Source: Geomonas paludis (GTDB taxonomy: Bacteria > Desulfobacterota > Desulfuromonadia > Geobacterales > Geobacteraceae). Taken from it: a stretch of DNA of 64,000 nt. Of this stretch, positions 9,422 through 19,332 are shown in pieces. Position 1 is the stretch's first letter. The number at the start of each line of letters is the position of its first letter. The DNA lies in contig NZ_BLXY01000001.1 in the NCBI RefSeq assembly GCF_014193585.1, positions 1,235,033-1,299,032 of the forward strand. Reading direction: 5' to 3'. The translations under genes were made by a program, and so were the position numbers. The notes beneath the pieces are model-generated. The model searched no databases. It saw only the letters and a list, made by a program, of their open reading frames with translations, and was not told where the DNA came from.

Positions 9422-9623
9422 ATCTGCACCACCTTTGTAGGATGAAGGTCACTGCTAGAAAAGTGTACTTGCATTGTTAGCATTTTCAAATCATCTGCAA
9501 GGCCGACTTGAGGTGGGATGGAAGCTGGTTTATCGCTGAGGCAGTTACGGGGGGGTGTGCGAAAATCATCCTGCCGAAAATATGCTTGACCCGACTACGG
9601 CTTCACGGTTTAGATTGCTTCCT

Positions 9624-10891
9624 ATGAAAACGTACCGCATCACCGAAATCGGGCGCCGTTTCGGCCTTTCGCGCTCGGCGCTCATTTACTACGATCAGAT
9701 CGGACTGTTGCGCCCGAGCGGCCGGACCCAGGCGGACTACCGGCTGTACACTGACAAGGATCTGGCCAGGCTGGAACGGATCTGCTTCTTCCGGGAAGCG
9801 GGCTTGAGCCTGTCGGAAATCGCGTGTGTGCTGGAGAAATCCGATGATGGTTCCGTCCTGGAGAGACGCCTGCGCGAAATCGACCGGGAGATCGCCGCAC
9901 TCCGGTCGCAGCAGCGACTGATCGCCGGCGTGCTCAGCAAGGCGGCGGCTGGGCTCGATGCCTCGGGGCTGGACAAGGAGTTGTGGCTGAGCCTGCAGAA
10001 GGTCTGCGGTCTCGATGAAGCGGCGCTCAAGCGGTGGCACATGGAGTTCGAAAAGAGGGCGCCGGGCGCCCACCACGATTTTCTGCTGAGCCTGGGACTC
10101 GGGGAAAAGGAAGTCATTCAGGTCAGGATGCTGACCAAAAGCGTGGAGGACAACAGCATGAAAATGGAATATTTCTTCGAGCTCTTCAACGATCTGCCGC
10201 GGCAAGGACCCGGGTGCAGTGAGGCAACCCTCAGGGCACTTGAACTGCTGCAGGGGCTCCCCTCAAAGCCAAGCGTGCTGGACATCGGCTGTGGATGCGG
10301 GATGCAGACGCAGATCCTCGCCCGGGAACGAAGACGAAGATCCTGGCGATCGACAACCATCGCCCCTTTCTCGATCGCTTGGACTGCGCCGCCGCTGCAA
10401 ATGGGCTTGCTATCGAAACCCGCGAGCTGTCCATGATCGAGATGCAGTTCGAAAAGGAGAGCTTCGATCTGCTCTGGGCGGAGGGATCGATTTTCATCAT
10501 CGGACTTTCCCGGGGGCTCAAGGACTTCTGGGGCTACCTCAGGCCGGGCGGCTATCTGGCCTTCACCGAACTGTGCTGGTTCGTGGATGATCCTCCGGCG
10601 GAGGCGAGAGAGTTCTTTGACAACGTCTACCCGGACATCAAACCGGCGGACGAAGTGCGACGGATGGCGGTCGCAGCAGGATATAGGGTGATCGACAGCT
10701 TTAACCTCCCCGACAGCGCATGGTGGGACGATTATTACACGCCGATGCTCGCGCGCATGCATGAACTGAAGGTCAAGAATGCCGGTGTCGCCGAGGCCGA
10801 AGCGGTGTACGGGCACTGCGAGACCGAGATCGAGATGTTCCGGCGGTATTCGAAAAGCTACGGCTACACCTTCTTCGTGTTGCAAAAGTGA
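9624..10891 (+). pseudogene. MerR-family regulator fused to a SAM-dependent methyltransferase, frameshifted
   Basis: Codons from 9624 encode a MerR DNA-binding domain (ITEIGRRFGLSRSALIYYDQIGLL), its dimerisation helix and the start of a class I methyltransferase (VLDIGCGCGMQTQILAR). The frame then goes astray at 10324-10326 and the methyltransferase resumes in the next frame from 10325 (GTKTKILAIDNHRPFLDRL) to the stop at 10891. Restoring one G in the GGG run joins the two parts exactly. Either the gene carries a real one-base deletion or this is a homopolymer sequencing error. If intact it would be a ~423-residue regulator-enzyme; the substrate is unknown. Confidence 0.85.
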
Positions 10892-11021
10892 GCAAGGGCA
10901 AGGTGACACGCTTCTGCGGAGCCTCTCCAGAGAGGGCGAATGGCGGTGTGAGCCCAATGAACCCTCCAGTCTCGCCAAGGATGGCAGGGAGGAGAGGGCA
11001 CTATTGTTGCGTACGGGTGGA

Positions 11022-11228
11022 CTATGTTCTCCTTTCGTGCGCCTTCTTCCCGTGCACCCGCTCGTAGGCGCGGCAGAAGGGGCAGACGTCTTCTTCGATG
11101 CGGGTGACGAAATCGTACACCAGGCCCTTCTGGTGATAACGGGCATGAAGGCACACGGGACAAAGTTCGCATACCTTTGCCATGGCTTTTTCTATTGCTG
11201 TCGGGACTTCGGTTGCAGGCATCTTCAT
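11022..11228 (-). CDS. small Cys-rich protein, zinc-ribbon-like
   Basis: A 68-residue protein with two cysteine pairs, CELCPVC near residue 20 and CPFC near residue 49, plus nearby His residues, suggesting a single metal-binding knuckle. ATG 11228 has AAGGA 5 bases upstream, and the gene starts 11 bases after the quinone oxidoreductase stop on the same strand, so the two are probably co-transcribed. Function unknown. Confidence 0.65.
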   Translation of the reverse strand: MKMPATEVPTAIEKAMAKVCELCPVCLHARYHQKGLVYDFVTRIEEDVCPFCRAYERVHGKKAHERRT

Positions 11229-11239
11229 GGGGTCCTTTT

Positions 11240-12217
11240 TCAGTCGGGGATAAGGATGGTGGAGCCGGTGGTCTGACGCGCCTCTAATTCACGGTGTGCC
11301 TGGGCGGCGTCCTTTAGCGGGAAGCTCCGGTTGACTTCTATCTTCACCTTGCCGGACGTTATCATATCGAATAGTTCGGCTGATGCCTCTTCCAATTCGG
11401 AGCGCTTGGCGATGTAGGTGGCCAGGCCGGTACGGGTCAGGTACAGGGAACCCAGTTGGGACAGGAGCAGGAGGTCGACCGGAGGGACCGGACCGGAAGC
11501 GTTGCCGAAGCTCACCATCAGGCCGCGGGGACGCAGGCATTTGAGTGAGGTCTCGAAGGTGTCCTTGCCCACGGAATCGTAGACCACCGCAGCGCCTTCT
11601 CCGCCCGTGATCTCCTTCACCCTCTCCAGGATGTTTTCGGTGCGGTAGTTGATGCAGTAGTCGGCGCCGTGTTGCCGTGCCAGCTCGCACTTTTCTGCTG
11701 AGCCGGCCGTGCCTATCACCTTCGCGCCCAGCGCACGCAGCCATTGGCACGCGATGGTGCCGACGCCTCCGGCAGCGGCATGGAACACCACGGTCTCTCC
11801 GGCCTGCACCCGGTAGGTCCGCCTCACCAGGTACTGTACGGTCAGTCCCTTGAGCATCATCCCGGCGGCCTGCTCGAAAGAGACGGCGTCGGGGAGCAGG
11901 CAGAGCCGGTCGGCCTTGATGACGCGCGATTCGCAGTAGCCGCCGCCGGACGTCCCCGCGTAGGCGACGCGGTCGCCGGGCTGAAACAGCGTCACCCCCT
12001 CGCCGACGGCCTCGACCACGCCGGCTCCTTCGTTGCCGGCGATCGCCGGCAGCGGCATCTTGTACAGTCCGCTGCGCTGGTACACGTCGACGAAGTTCAC
12101 GCCGACCGCCTTGTGCCGGATGCGCACCTCCCCCGGTCCCGGTTCCGGCACTTCGACATCCATCCATTTCAGCACTTCCGGCCCGCCAAATTGTTCAAAG
12201 CAGATTGCTTTAGACAT
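11240..12217 (-). CDS. qor: NADPH:quinone oxidoreductase (zinc-free MDR family)
   Basis: A 325-residue cytosolic medium-chain dehydrogenase/reductase that transfers hydride from NADPH to quinones. The N-terminal GroES-like domain shows NFVDVYQRSGLY and GNEGAGVVEAVGEGV; the nucleotide-binding fold shows HAAAGGVGTIACQWLRALGA near residue 145 with the NADPH-type AAxGGVG motif. The Cys ligands of zinc alcohol dehydrogenases are absent, which fits the quinone reductase branch. It is followed by the small Cys-rich gene. The exact electron acceptor is not determined by sequence. Confidence 0.88.
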   Translation of the reverse strand: MSKAICFEQFGGPEVLKWMDVEVPEPGPGEVRIRHKAVGVNFVDVYQRSGLYKMPLPAIAGNEGAGVVEAVGEGVTLFQPGDRVAYAGTSGGGYCESRVIKADRLCLLPDAVSFEQAAGMMLKGLTVQYLVRRTYRVQAGETVVFHAAAGGVGTIACQWLRALGAKVIGTAGSAEKCELARQHGADYCINYRTENILERVKEITGGEGAAVVYDSVGKDTFETSLKCLRPRGLMVSFGNASGPVPPVDLLLLSQLGSLYLTRTGLATYIAKRSELEEASAELFDMITSGKVKIEVNRSFPLKDAAQAHRELEARQTTGSTILIPD

Positions 12218-12240
12218 GGTGCACTCCTATAACCAACACG

Positions 12241-12402
12241 TCAGAACCGTCTCCGGCCGTCACTAATGGTTCCCTGGGTGTCTACGCGGCGATTGTAATC
12301 AACAATTGCCTCTTTGTTTTCCTCGTTCCAATGCAGGTAATAGTCCTCTCTGACAGTAATCAACTTTTGGGGAGCATCGGGGCCAAACAGATATACTTGC
12401 AT
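12241..12402 (-). CDS. small hypothetical protein (53 residues)
   Basis: ATG at 12402 is preceded by AGGAGG at seven bases, a textbook ribosome site, so translation is likely even though the frame remains open a little upstream. The product (MQVYLFGPDAPQKLITVRED start) is polar with a Trp/Tyr-rich middle and a basic tail. No family is recognised. It ends just upstream of the quinone oxidoreductase start and may be its leader gene. Confidence 0.55.
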   Translation of the reverse strand: MQVYLFGPDAPQKLITVREDYYLHWNEENKEAIVDYNRRVDTQGTISDGRRRF

Positions 12403-12473
12403 GCGGATGCCTCCTGCGATTTGCGATCCGTATAACATACCCCATTCGTGTCATTCTTGAAAGTTTCAACAAG

Positions 12474-12512
12474 AAAGGCCGCCCTTCATTTGGACGGCCT
12501 CTCTTCCTCTTT
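12474..12512 (-). terminator. terminator of the 63-residue gene
   Basis: On the minus strand GGCCGTCC pairs with GGGCGGCC (one mismatch) and is followed by TTTCTTGTT, about 75 bases after the stop of the gene at 12587. Confidence 0.6.
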
Positions 12513-12586
12513 ATGCTTGCTGCCACGGAGGCAGCCGGAGTCGGCGAAAGCTTCGCGGTTCTGCCAACTGCCCCCGCGACAATGCG

Positions 12587-12778
12587 TTACGAAATAATCT
12601 CGCAGTCGTCTTCGGGCCAGCTGTCCAGGCTACCGTCGGGAAGTTCCACCTGCACGGTGTCCCCCTCGATGGTGCAGCCGTAGCTCAAGCCGATCTCGCC
12701 GGTCTTGGTGTTCTTCACCTGAACCCGCTGCTCCCTCCTCTCGGTCGTGTCACATATCTCTGAATGTACCCTTTTCAT
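12587..12778 (-). CDS. small hypothetical protein (63 residues)
   Basis: ATG 12778 has AGGAGG five bases upstream. The product is polar and acidic at its end, with a central stretch (QVKNTKTGEIGLSYGC) and a final ELPDGSLDSWPEDDCEI, suggesting a small beta barrel. No family is recognised. It lies downstream of pckA on the same strand, 52 bases from its stop. Confidence 0.6.
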   Translation of the reverse strand: MKRVHSEICDTTERREQRVQVKNTKTGEIGLSYGCTIEGDTVQVELPDGSLDSWPEDDCEIIS

Positions 12779-12830
12779 GGTAACCTCCTGAGCTCTGCGT
12801 TAATGATAGCAGCACCGTTGCACAGCGCAA

Positions 12831-14420
12831 CTAAAGAACTGAAGCGATTTCCGGGGACGCGGTATCCTTGAACTGCTCGAAGTTCTTGCGGAACATCTCG
12901 ACGAGCTTTTGCGCCGCCGCGTCGTAGGCGGCCTTGTCGCTCCAGGCGTTTCTCGCGTTCAGGATCTCCGCCGGGACCCCGGGACAGTTGGTGGGGATGT
13001 CCAGGCCGAAGACCGGATCCTTGGCGAAGCTTCCCGCGCTCAGCGTCCCGTCCAGCGCCGCGTTGACCAGGGCGCGCGAGTAGGCGATCTTCATCCTGGC
13101 CCCGACGCCCGGCCCGCCGCCGCTCCAGCCGGTGTTCACCAGCCAGCAGTCGACCTTGTTGGAGCCGATCTTCTTGCCCAGGAGGTCGGCGTACAAGGAC
13201 GGCCTGAGCGCCATGAAGGGCGCGCCGAAGCAGGTGGAGAAGGTGGCCTGCGGCTCCGTCACGCCGGCCTCGGTCCCGGCCACCTTGGCGGTGTATCCGG
13301 ACAGGAAGTGGTACATTGCCTGCTCGGCGGTCAGTCGCGCGATCGGCGGCAGGACGCCGAAGGCGTCGCAGGTGAGCATGATCACGTTGCTCGGGTGTCC
13401 CCCGGTCCCGCCGGGTATGATGCTCGGGATGTGGGTGATGGGGTAGCTGGCACGGGTATTCTCGGTGAACGATGCGTCGTCGAGATCGACGCGACGCGAG
13501 ATGGTGTCGATGGCGACGTTCTCGAGGATGGTGCCGAACCTTCTGGTGCACTGGTAGATCTCCGGCTCGCTTTCGCTGGAGAGGTTGATCACCTTGGCGT
13601 AGCACCCTCCCTCGAAGTTGAAGACGCCGTCCTCGTCCCAGCCGTGCTCGTCGTCGCCGATCAGGAGGCGGTTGGGCGCCGCGGAGAGCGTGGTCTTGCC
13701 GGTGCCGGACAGGCCGAAGAAGATGGCCACGTCCCCCTTGGGACCGGTGTTGGCCGAGCAGTGCATCGACATCACGTTCTTTTGCGGCAGGAGGTAGTTG
13801 AGCACGGTGAAGATCGATTTCTTGATCTCGCCGGCGTAGCTGGTGCCGCCGATGATCACCATCTTCCTGGCGAAGTTGATGATGATGAATGCTTCCGAGT
13901 TGGTGCCGTCGACGCTGGGCTGGGCATGGAAGGCGGGAAGGTCGATGACGGTGAACTCGGTCTTGTGGGTGAGCAGTTCCTCCTGTGTCGCGCGCAGGAA
14001 CATGTTGCGGGCGAACAGCGAATGCCAGGCGCGTTCGGTGATGATGCGCACCGGGATGCGGTGGTCCGGGCTTGCCCCGGCGAAGCAGTCCTGAACGAAC
14101 AGGTCGCGTCCCTGCATGTAGTTGCACATCTTCCGGTACAGCGCGTCGAACTTCTCCGGCGGGAAGGGGCGGTTCACCTTCCCCCAGTTGATGTGGGCGC
14201 TCGAGGAAGGCTCGTCGACGATGAACTTGTCGTTGGCCGCGCGCCCGGTGTAGTGCCCGGTCTTTACGGCAAGTGCGCCCAGGTGCGAGATGAGCCCCTC
14301 GCCGCGGCGCACCACCTGCTCGTACAGGACGGAGGTGGGGGAGGTCCAGTAGATCAGGTTCGCGTTGTGAATGCCATGCTGCTCGAGTCCATTGCCCCGG
14401 GTGATATCGTTTAATCTCAC
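12831..14420 (-). CDS. pckA: phosphoenolpyruvate carboxykinase (ATP)
   Basis: A 529-residue ATP-type PEP carboxykinase interconverting oxaloacetate and PEP in gluconeogenesis. It shows the ATP-class P-loop GLSGTGKTTL near residue 240, the metal/substrate loop DDEHGWDEDGVFNFEGGCY, and HIPSIIPGGTGGHPSNVIMLTCDAFGV. The family's usual length is ~530. The GTP-type enzyme is encoded immediately upstream on the same strand with its own terminator between them, so the two isoenzymes may be expressed separately. Confidence 0.95.
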   Translation of the reverse strand: MRLNDITRGNGLEQHGIHNANLIYWTSPTSVLYEQVVRRGEGLISHLGALAVKTGHYTGRAANDKFIVDEPSSSAHINWGKVNRPFPPEKFDALYRKMCNYMQGRDLFVQDCFAGASPDHRIPVRIITERAWHSLFARNMFLRATQEELLTHKTEFTVIDLPAFHAQPSVDGTNSEAFIIINFARKMVIIGGTSYAGEIKKSIFTVLNYLLPQKNVMSMHCSANTGPKGDVAIFFGLSGTGKTTLSAAPNRLLIGDDEHGWDEDGVFNFEGGCYAKVINLSSESEPEIYQCTRRFGTILENVAIDTISRRVDLDDASFTENTRASYPITHIPSIIPGGTGGHPSNVIMLTCDAFGVLPPIARLTAEQAMYHFLSGYTAKVAGTEAGVTEPQATFSTCFGAPFMALRPSLYADLLGKKIGSNKVDCWLVNTGWSGGGPGVGARMKIAYSRALVNAALDGTLSAGSFAKDPVFGLDIPTNCPGVPAEILNARNAWSDKAAYDAAAQKLVEMFRKNFEQFKDTASPEIASVL

Positions 14421-14502
14421 TGCTCCCTCCCTCTCTCATTGGATCTGCGCCAAGCTAAAAAGATATCAGGGGCAGGTAGCTTTGCAACCGGCGCGGCCAA
14501 GC

Positions 14503-14535
14503 AAAAGGGCCCCGATCATTAAGACCGGGGCCCTT
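14503..14535 (-). terminator. terminator of pckG
   Basis: On the minus strand AAGGGCCCCG pairs with CGGGGCCCTT around a short loop and is followed by TTTT. It lies 30 bases after the pckG stop and upstream of pckA. Confidence 0.85.
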
Positions 14536-14564
14536 CTTTGTTTCATTGGTACTTCAGCGACTTG

Positions 14565-16421
14565 TTAGTCGTTGAACCCTTCCGCGGAGGCCGGGTTGTA
14601 CTGCTCCCAGTGCTCCGGCGAACGCCACAGGCCGGAAAGGATCATCTCACGGATGTGGAGGAACTCTTTCGGGAGACGGTCGTACATCTTCACGAACAGC
14701 TCCTCGTGGGAGAGGATCTCTTCCTTCCAGACGTCGCGGTCGATGGACATGAGCTCCTGGTACTGGTCGCGGGAGACGTTGTTCAGGCCGGTCCAGTCGA
14801 TGTCCTCGTAGCGCGGCATCCACCCCAGCGGGCTCTCCACGGAGGCGCCGCGGCCGTTGGCGCGGTCGGCGATCCACTTGAGAATGCGCATGTTCTCGCC
14901 GAAGCCCGGCCAGAGGAACTTGCCGTTGGCGTCTTTACGGAACCAGTTGACGGAGAAGATGCGCGGCGGGTTCGGCGTGGTGCGCCCGACCTGCAGCCAG
15001 TGGTTGAAGTAGTCGGCGACGTGGTAGCCGGTGAACGGCAGCATCGCGAACGGGTCGCGACGGACGTTGCCGATGGCGCCCACTGCGGCTGCGGTGGTCT
15101 CGCTACCCATGGTGGCGGCGAGGTACACGCCGTAGCTCCAGTTGAAGGACTGGTACACCAGCGGGATCACGTTGTTGCGGCGGCCGCCGAACACGAAGGC
15201 CTTCATGGGCACGCCCTTCGGGTCTTCCCACGCCGGGTCGATGGAGGGGCACTGGGAAGCCGGGGAGGTGAAGCGGGAGTTCGGGTGCGCGGCGTTCCTT
15301 CCGCAGCCCGGGGTCCACTCGTTGCCCTGCCAGTCGGTCAGCTTGGCCGGCAGCTCGTCGGTCATCCCTTCCCACCAGACGTCGCCGTCCGGGGTGAGCG
15401 CCACGTTGGTGAAGATGGTGTTCTTGGCGCAGGAGTGCATCGCGTTCGGGTTGGACTTGAACGAGGTGCCCGGGGCCACGCCGAAGAAGCCCGCTTCCGG
15501 GTTGATGGCGTAGAGCTGGCCGTCGGGGCCGGGCTTGATCCAGGCGATGTCGTCGCCCACGGTGGAGATCTTGTAGCCGCTCTTGGCGAAGTGGTCGGGC
15601 GGGACCAGCATGGAGAGGTTGGTCTTGCCGCAGGCGCTCGGGAAGGCGGCGCCCAGGTACGTCTTCTCGCCTTCCGGGGTCTCGATGCCGAGGATCAGCA
15701 TGTGCTCGGCCAGCCACCCCTCGTCCTTGGCGATCTTGGATGCGATCCTGAGCGCCAGGCACTTCTTGCCCAGGAGGGCGTTGCCGCCGTAGCCGGAGCC
15801 GAAGGACCAGATGGAGCGCTCCTCGGGGAAGTGAACGATGTACTTCTCCTTGTTGCACGGCCAGGACACGTCCTTCTGGCCCGGGGCCAGCGGTGCGCCG
15901 ACCGAGTGCAGGCAGGGGACGAACTCGCCGTTCTCGCCCAGGATGTCGACGACCTTCTTGCCCATGCGGGTCATGATCTTCATGTTGACCGCGACGTAGG
16001 GGGAGTCGGAGATCTCGACGCCGATCTTGGCGATGTTGGAACCCAAGGGACCCATGGAGAAGGGGATGACGTACATGGTGCGCCCCTTCATGCAGCCGGT
16101 GAAGAGGCCGGTCAGGGTCTTCTTCATCTCCTTGGGGTGCACCCAGTTGTTGGTCGGGCCGGCGTCCTGCTTGGCGATGGAGCAGATGAAGGTGCGGTCC
16201 TCGACGCGGGCGACGTCGCCGGGATCGGACCAGGCCAGGTAGCTGTTGGGGCGCTTCTCAGGGTTGAGCTTCTGGAAGGTGCCGCCTTTGACCAGCAGTT
16301 CGCACAGGCTGTCGTACTCCTGCTCGCTGCCGTCGCACCAGTGGATCTGGTCCGGCTGGCACATCTCGGCCACTTCCTTGACCCAGGCCAGCAGCTGCTT
16401 GTTCTTTACTTCGTAATTCAT
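14565..16421 (-). CDS. pckG: phosphoenolpyruvate carboxykinase (GTP)
   Basis: A 618-residue GTP-type PEP carboxykinase. Diagnostic features: [14 protein letters not shown] (GTP-class P-loop with the reactive Cys) near residue 255, PFSMGPLGS, and FVFGGRRNN, none of which occur in the ATP class. Start ATG 16421 is chosen because GGAGGG lies 7 bases upstream and the product then begins at the family's usual position; the frame is open 29 codons further. The ATP- and GTP-dependent enzymes are unrelated in nucleotide use and only distantly related in sequence, so having both adjacent is unusual. Confidence 0.95.
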   Translation of the reverse strand: MNYEVKNKQLLAWVKEVAEMCQPDQIHWCDGSEQEYDSLCELLVKGGTFQKLNPEKRPNSYLAWSDPGDVARVEDRTFICSIAKQDAGPTNNWVHPKEMKKTLTGLFTGCMKGRTMYVIPFSMGPLGSNIAKIGVEISDSPYVAVNMKIMTRMGKKVVDILGENGEFVPCLHSVGAPLAPGQKDVSWPCNKEKYIVHFPEERSIWSFGSGYGGNALLGKKCLALRIASKIAKDEGWLAEHMLILGIETPEGEKTYLGAAFPSACGKTNLSMLVPPDHFAKSGYKISTVGDDIAWIKPGPDGQLYAINPEAGFFGVAPGTSFKSNPNAMHSCAKNTIFTNVALTPDGDVWWEGMTDELPAKLTDWQGNEWTPGCGRNAAHPNSRFTSPASQCPSIDPAWEDPKGVPMKAFVFGGRRNNVIPLVYQSFNWSYGVYLAATMGSETTAAAVGAIGNVRRDPFAMLPFTGYHVADYFNHWLQVGRTTPNPPRIFSVNWFRKDANGKFLWPGFGENMRILKWIADRANGRGASVESPLGWMPRYEDIDWTGLNNVSRDQYQELMSIDRDVWKEEILSHEELFVKMYDRLPKEFLHIREMILSGLWRSPEHWEQYNPASAEGFND

Positions 16422-17009
16422 GGATATTCCCTCCTTTGGGCTTTGCTTCATCGCATTCTTAGAAGAGACCAAACCCTCCGCGGTGCTGCTAATCTCACAG
16501 GTTTCCATAGTTGTCCTCTCTGCCGTGATGGCGGTGGACCGGAACAGGACCGAGAAAGACCCATGCTGGGCGCTCGATGCGGCTCCGGCCTACGGTTGAT
16601 GTTTCGTTAGCGTCGGTTAGATGGGTTTATGTTGCCGTGCCTTTGTGATTTTTGGACGTCGTACGCGGGGTGCTGGGAAGTGAGGCCCTCGCCCTGACTG
16701 ACGATACGCTCTGTGAGATCGTGGCGTGTGCTCTATGAAAGACAGTCACCAACTGATGTCATCGAACGACTCTCTGCTCTCCTCTTTGAGCCAGAATTTT
16801 AATTATTGTAAAATAACATATGCGCTTTTAAAAGCAAGAGCAAAAGTATACACAAGCTCAATTGACACGCAGTCTCAGTCTGTTAGACTTTTGCCGGGCT
16901 TCGCGCTGCTCTGTTGCCTCAGTCGAGACAGTCCCGCTCAACATTAGAAAGGCCGTGACTCTTCGCCGACCTCCTGGTCGGCCTCACCATGCACAACAGG
17001 GGGTATTCA
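16422..17009. other. intergenic region between pckG and rubredoxin
   Basis: No gene is supported. It contains an AT-rich patch around 16796-16835 with the 12 bp palindrome GCTTTTAAAAGC (16824-16835) and the putative rubredoxin promoter. The promoter of pckG should lie in the first ~200 bases on the minus strand, but I see no strong match. Confidence 0.4.
16862..16889 (+). promoter_or_regulatory. candidate sigma-70 promoter for rubredoxin
   Basis: A perfect TTGACA, a 16-base spacer and TAGACT lie about 120 bases upstream of the rubredoxin start. Confidence 0.45.
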
Positions 17010-17168
17010 ATGGAGCCTTACATCTGCACCGTCTGCCAATACGTCTACGACCCCTACCTGGGGGACCCGGAGAACGGGGTGCCTCCCGGAACCCCCTTCA
17101 CCGACCTTCCCGACGATTGGGTCTGCCCCATCTGCGGGGTCGGCAAGGAGGCTTTCGAGCCGGAGTAA
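17010..17168 (+). CDS. rubredoxin
   Basis: A 52-residue one-electron carrier with a single Fe(Cys)4 centre: CTVC near residue 6 and CPIC near residue 39, with the conserved [11 protein letters not shown] and DWVCP stretches between. ATG 17010 follows AGGGGG at a proper distance; an in-frame ATG at 16989 is possible but gives an atypical N-terminus. It is a stand-alone gene with its own promoter and terminator. In anaerobes rubredoxin commonly feeds oxygen- or superoxide-detoxifying enzymes, none of which is adjacent. Confidence 0.95.
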   Translation: MEPYICTVCQYVYDPYLGDPENGVPPGTPFTDLPDDWVCPICGVGKEAFEPE

Positions 17169-17175
17169 ATGATGT

Positions 17176-17208
17176 AAAAAGGGGGGGAGCTCAACTGCTC
17201 CCCCCCTT
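17176..17208. terminator. bidirectional terminator between rubredoxin and the aminotransferase
   Basis: GGGGGGGAGC pairs with GCTCCCCCCC around a six-base loop, with an A-run on the left and CTT-rich sequence on the right, so it can stop both convergent transcripts. Confidence 0.82.
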
Positions 17209-17213
17209 CGCCT

Positions 17214-18284
17214 TTAGAGACCCTGCAGCAGTCCCTCCAATTCGGTTGTGATCTGTTTGAGGTCTTCCAGCTTCATGTCGCCCATGTGGGCGACGCGGAA
17301 GGTCTTCCCTTTCAGCTTCCCGTAACCGTCATCGAACGCAATACCACGCTCGCCCAGCTGTTTCTTGATCAATGCCAGGTCCACGCCGCGCTCGTTGGTG
17401 GCGCAGGTAAGGGTGACCGAGCGGTACGGCTCGGCCGGCAGGATGCCGAAACCGTGCTGCACCACCCAGGCGCGCATGAAGTCGGCCATCTCCTGGTGGC
17501 GCTGCCAGCGCTGCTCGAGCCCCTCTGCGAAGATGCGCTGCAGCTGGAGGTCCATGGCGTAGATGAGCGAGATGCAGGGCGTGGACGGGGTGTTGTCCTT
17601 CTCGTCGGCCGCCAGGAACTCGAGGAAGTCGAAGTAGTAGCCGCGACCGGGGACGGTCTTGGCGCGCTCCAGCGCACGCTCGCTGGCGGTAAAGACGGCC
17701 AGGCCCGGCGGCAGCGCGAACGCCTTCTGCACCCCGAAGACGCAGCAGTCGATGCCGAGCTCGTCGATGGGGATGTTGAGGGCGCTCATGGAAGAGACGG
17801 TGTCGATGATCGAGACCACGTCCGGGTACTTCTTGAGCACCTCGCCGATCTCGGGGAGCGGGCTCATGGTGCCGGTGGAGGTCTCGTTGTGGATCAGGGT
17901 GATGGCGTCGTACTTGCCGGTGGCGAGCGCCGCGTCCACCATCTCGGGGGTGATGGGCTGGCCCCACTCGGCCTTGAAGGCATCGGCCTCCTTGCCGCAG
18001 GAGAGGGTGACCTTGTGCCATTTGTCGGAGAAGGCGCCGTTGCAGAAGTTGGCGCAGCGCTTGCCGACCAGGTTCCTTACCGCACCCTCCATGGCGCCGA
18101 AGGCGCTCGAGGTGGAGAGGAATACCTTCTCTTTCGTGGACATGAGCTGCTTGAGTTTGTCGGTCACGCCCTTGTGCAGCCGCGCGTACTCCGGCATGCG
18201 GTGGCCGATCATCGGCGTCCCCATGGCCTCGAGGATTTCAGGGCTTACCTCGATCGGTCCGGGGATGTACAGCTTCTTATGCAT
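17214..18284 (-). CDS. class V aminotransferase (alanine-glyoxylate / serine-pyruvate type)
   Basis: A 356-residue PLP enzyme of aminotransferase class V. It starts MHKKLYIPGPIEVSPEIL, the usual family opening; the PLP lysine lies in CCVFGVQKAFALPPG near residue 190; a glyoxylate/serine-type core (LIHNETSTGTMSPL) precedes it. ATG 18284 has GGAG upstream, and the longer open frame to 18398 is Pro/Arg-rich and not genuine. Relatives use alanine, serine or glycine donors, so the precise reaction is open; a small-molecule serine/glycine interconversion role is most likely. Confidence 0.9.
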   Translation of the reverse strand: MHKKLYIPGPIEVSPEILEAMGTPMIGHRMPEYARLHKGVTDKLKQLMSTKEKVFLSTSSAFGAMEGAVRNLVGKRCANFCNGAFSDKWHKVTLSCGKEADAFKAEWGQPITPEMVDAALATGKYDAITLIHNETSTGTMSPLPEIGEVLKKYPDVVSIIDTVSSMSALNIPIDELGIDCCVFGVQKAFALPPGLAVFTASERALERAKTVPGRGYYFDFLEFLAADEKDNTPSTPCISLIYAMDLQLQRIFAEGLEQRWQRHQEMADFMRAWVVQHGFGILPAEPYRSVTLTCATNERGVDLALIKKQLGERGIAFDDGYGKLKGKTFRVAHMGDMKLEDLKQITTELEGLLQGL

Positions 18285-18495
18285 GTGGGCTCCGTATCCA
18301 ACTTTTTTTGCCGGCAGCGTGCGGCGGGGAGGGGGTGGGGAAGGGGCGCGGCGCCTAGGTAGGAGCGGTCCGCAAGCCTGCTGCAGGCGGATCGCCAACC
18401 TAGCAGATTACGCGGTCGATGTCAATTCTCACGTCCTGATTTGTCATACAAAATGGGCAGGTCAGACGGCGCGGGATGTGGGTTGCCGAAGGTGA

Positions 18496-18798
18496 TTACA
18501 TGGATGGGGGGAGCAGCCTCTCGCTGCGCCACACTCTTACGACGCGCACCGCTTTTCTATCGAGGCGGTAAACGATGCGAAAGGGAGGTAAGATGACCTC
18601 TCTTAGGTAGTTGAGTCCGAATTCGGGAACGATGCGCCCGCTGTCGGGAAACGAGGCGAGCCGCTCCACCGACTTCATGATCTCCTTAACAAGCCTTTCT
18701 CCTACGTCCGGCACATGCTGCTCTCTATACCACTTGCGGATCTCCTCTAAGTCATCGACTGCCGAGATGGCAAATGAGACGGAGAATTTCCGCGGCAT
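18496..18798 (-). CDS. ParE/RelE-family toxin
   Basis: A 100-residue protein with the RelE/ParE fold pattern: an early helix pair (ISAVDDLEEIRKWYREQH), a middle LASFPDSGRIVPEFG, and the C-terminal strand motif FRIVYRLDRKAVRVVRVWRSERLL. The gene begins one base after the antitoxin stop, the usual order. ParE members poison gyrase and RelE members cleave ribosome-bound mRNA; the sequence leans to ParE but does not settle it. Confidence 0.85.
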   Translation of the reverse strand: MPRKFSVSFAISAVDDLEEIRKWYREQHVPDVGERLVKEIMKSVERLASFPDSGRIVPEFGLNYLREVILPPFRIVYRLDRKAVRVVRVWRSERLLPPSM

Positions 18799-18799
18799 A

Positions 18800-19072
18800 T
18801 CACACCAGCCCGAGCCGCTTCTTCACCTCGGCAAGATCCAGTTCCCGCCCCTGTTCCAGGTCCATGAGCCCCTGCACCACTCCTCGCAGGAACGCGCGCT
18901 CCTCGGTCTCTGCTTCATAATCTTTCAGGGATTGAACGACAGCTACGCCGCGCCCCCTGCTGGTCAGGAGGATGGGGCGGTGAGTTTTGTCGGTCTGACT
19001 GATTACCCGGCCGGGGTTCACCTTCAGGTCGCTCAATCGGACGACGTCTTCGGAAAAGTTGATGCGCGGCAT
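18800..19072 (-). CDS. Phd/YefM-family antitoxin
   Basis: A 90-residue antitoxin partner. ATG 19072 has GGAGG six bases upstream; the open frame upstream is not used. The N-terminal DNA-binding half shows the Phd/YefM pattern ([44 protein letters not shown]) broken here into [13 protein letters not shown] and [15 protein letters not shown]; the C-terminal helices bind the toxin. It lies first in the operon and probably represses it with the toxin. Confidence 0.87.
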   Translation of the reverse strand: MPRINFSEDVVRLSDLKVNPGRVISQTDKTHRPILLTSRGRGVAVVQSLKDYEAETEERAFLRGVVQGLMDLEQGRELDLAEVKKRLGLV

Positions 19073-19332
19073 TGAATTCCTCCAGTGCCCGTTTGGACAG
19101 CACGGATAATAGCACCAGTAGTCTGCCTTTACAAGGTGGCGCAAGCCAGGAGACGGCAGCCGCTCATCGTATCCAGGCTCCACAAGGATTAGCTGCGCAG
19201 GGATGGACAATTGTATATGTTGCGTATTGGTGGCCAAAATGTTACACATACCGGTTAGCTGTCAAATACATTAAAACGGAAAGCTGCGCCATTTTAATCC
19301 CTTACGATTGGCCACCGTTCCGCCGGAAAATC

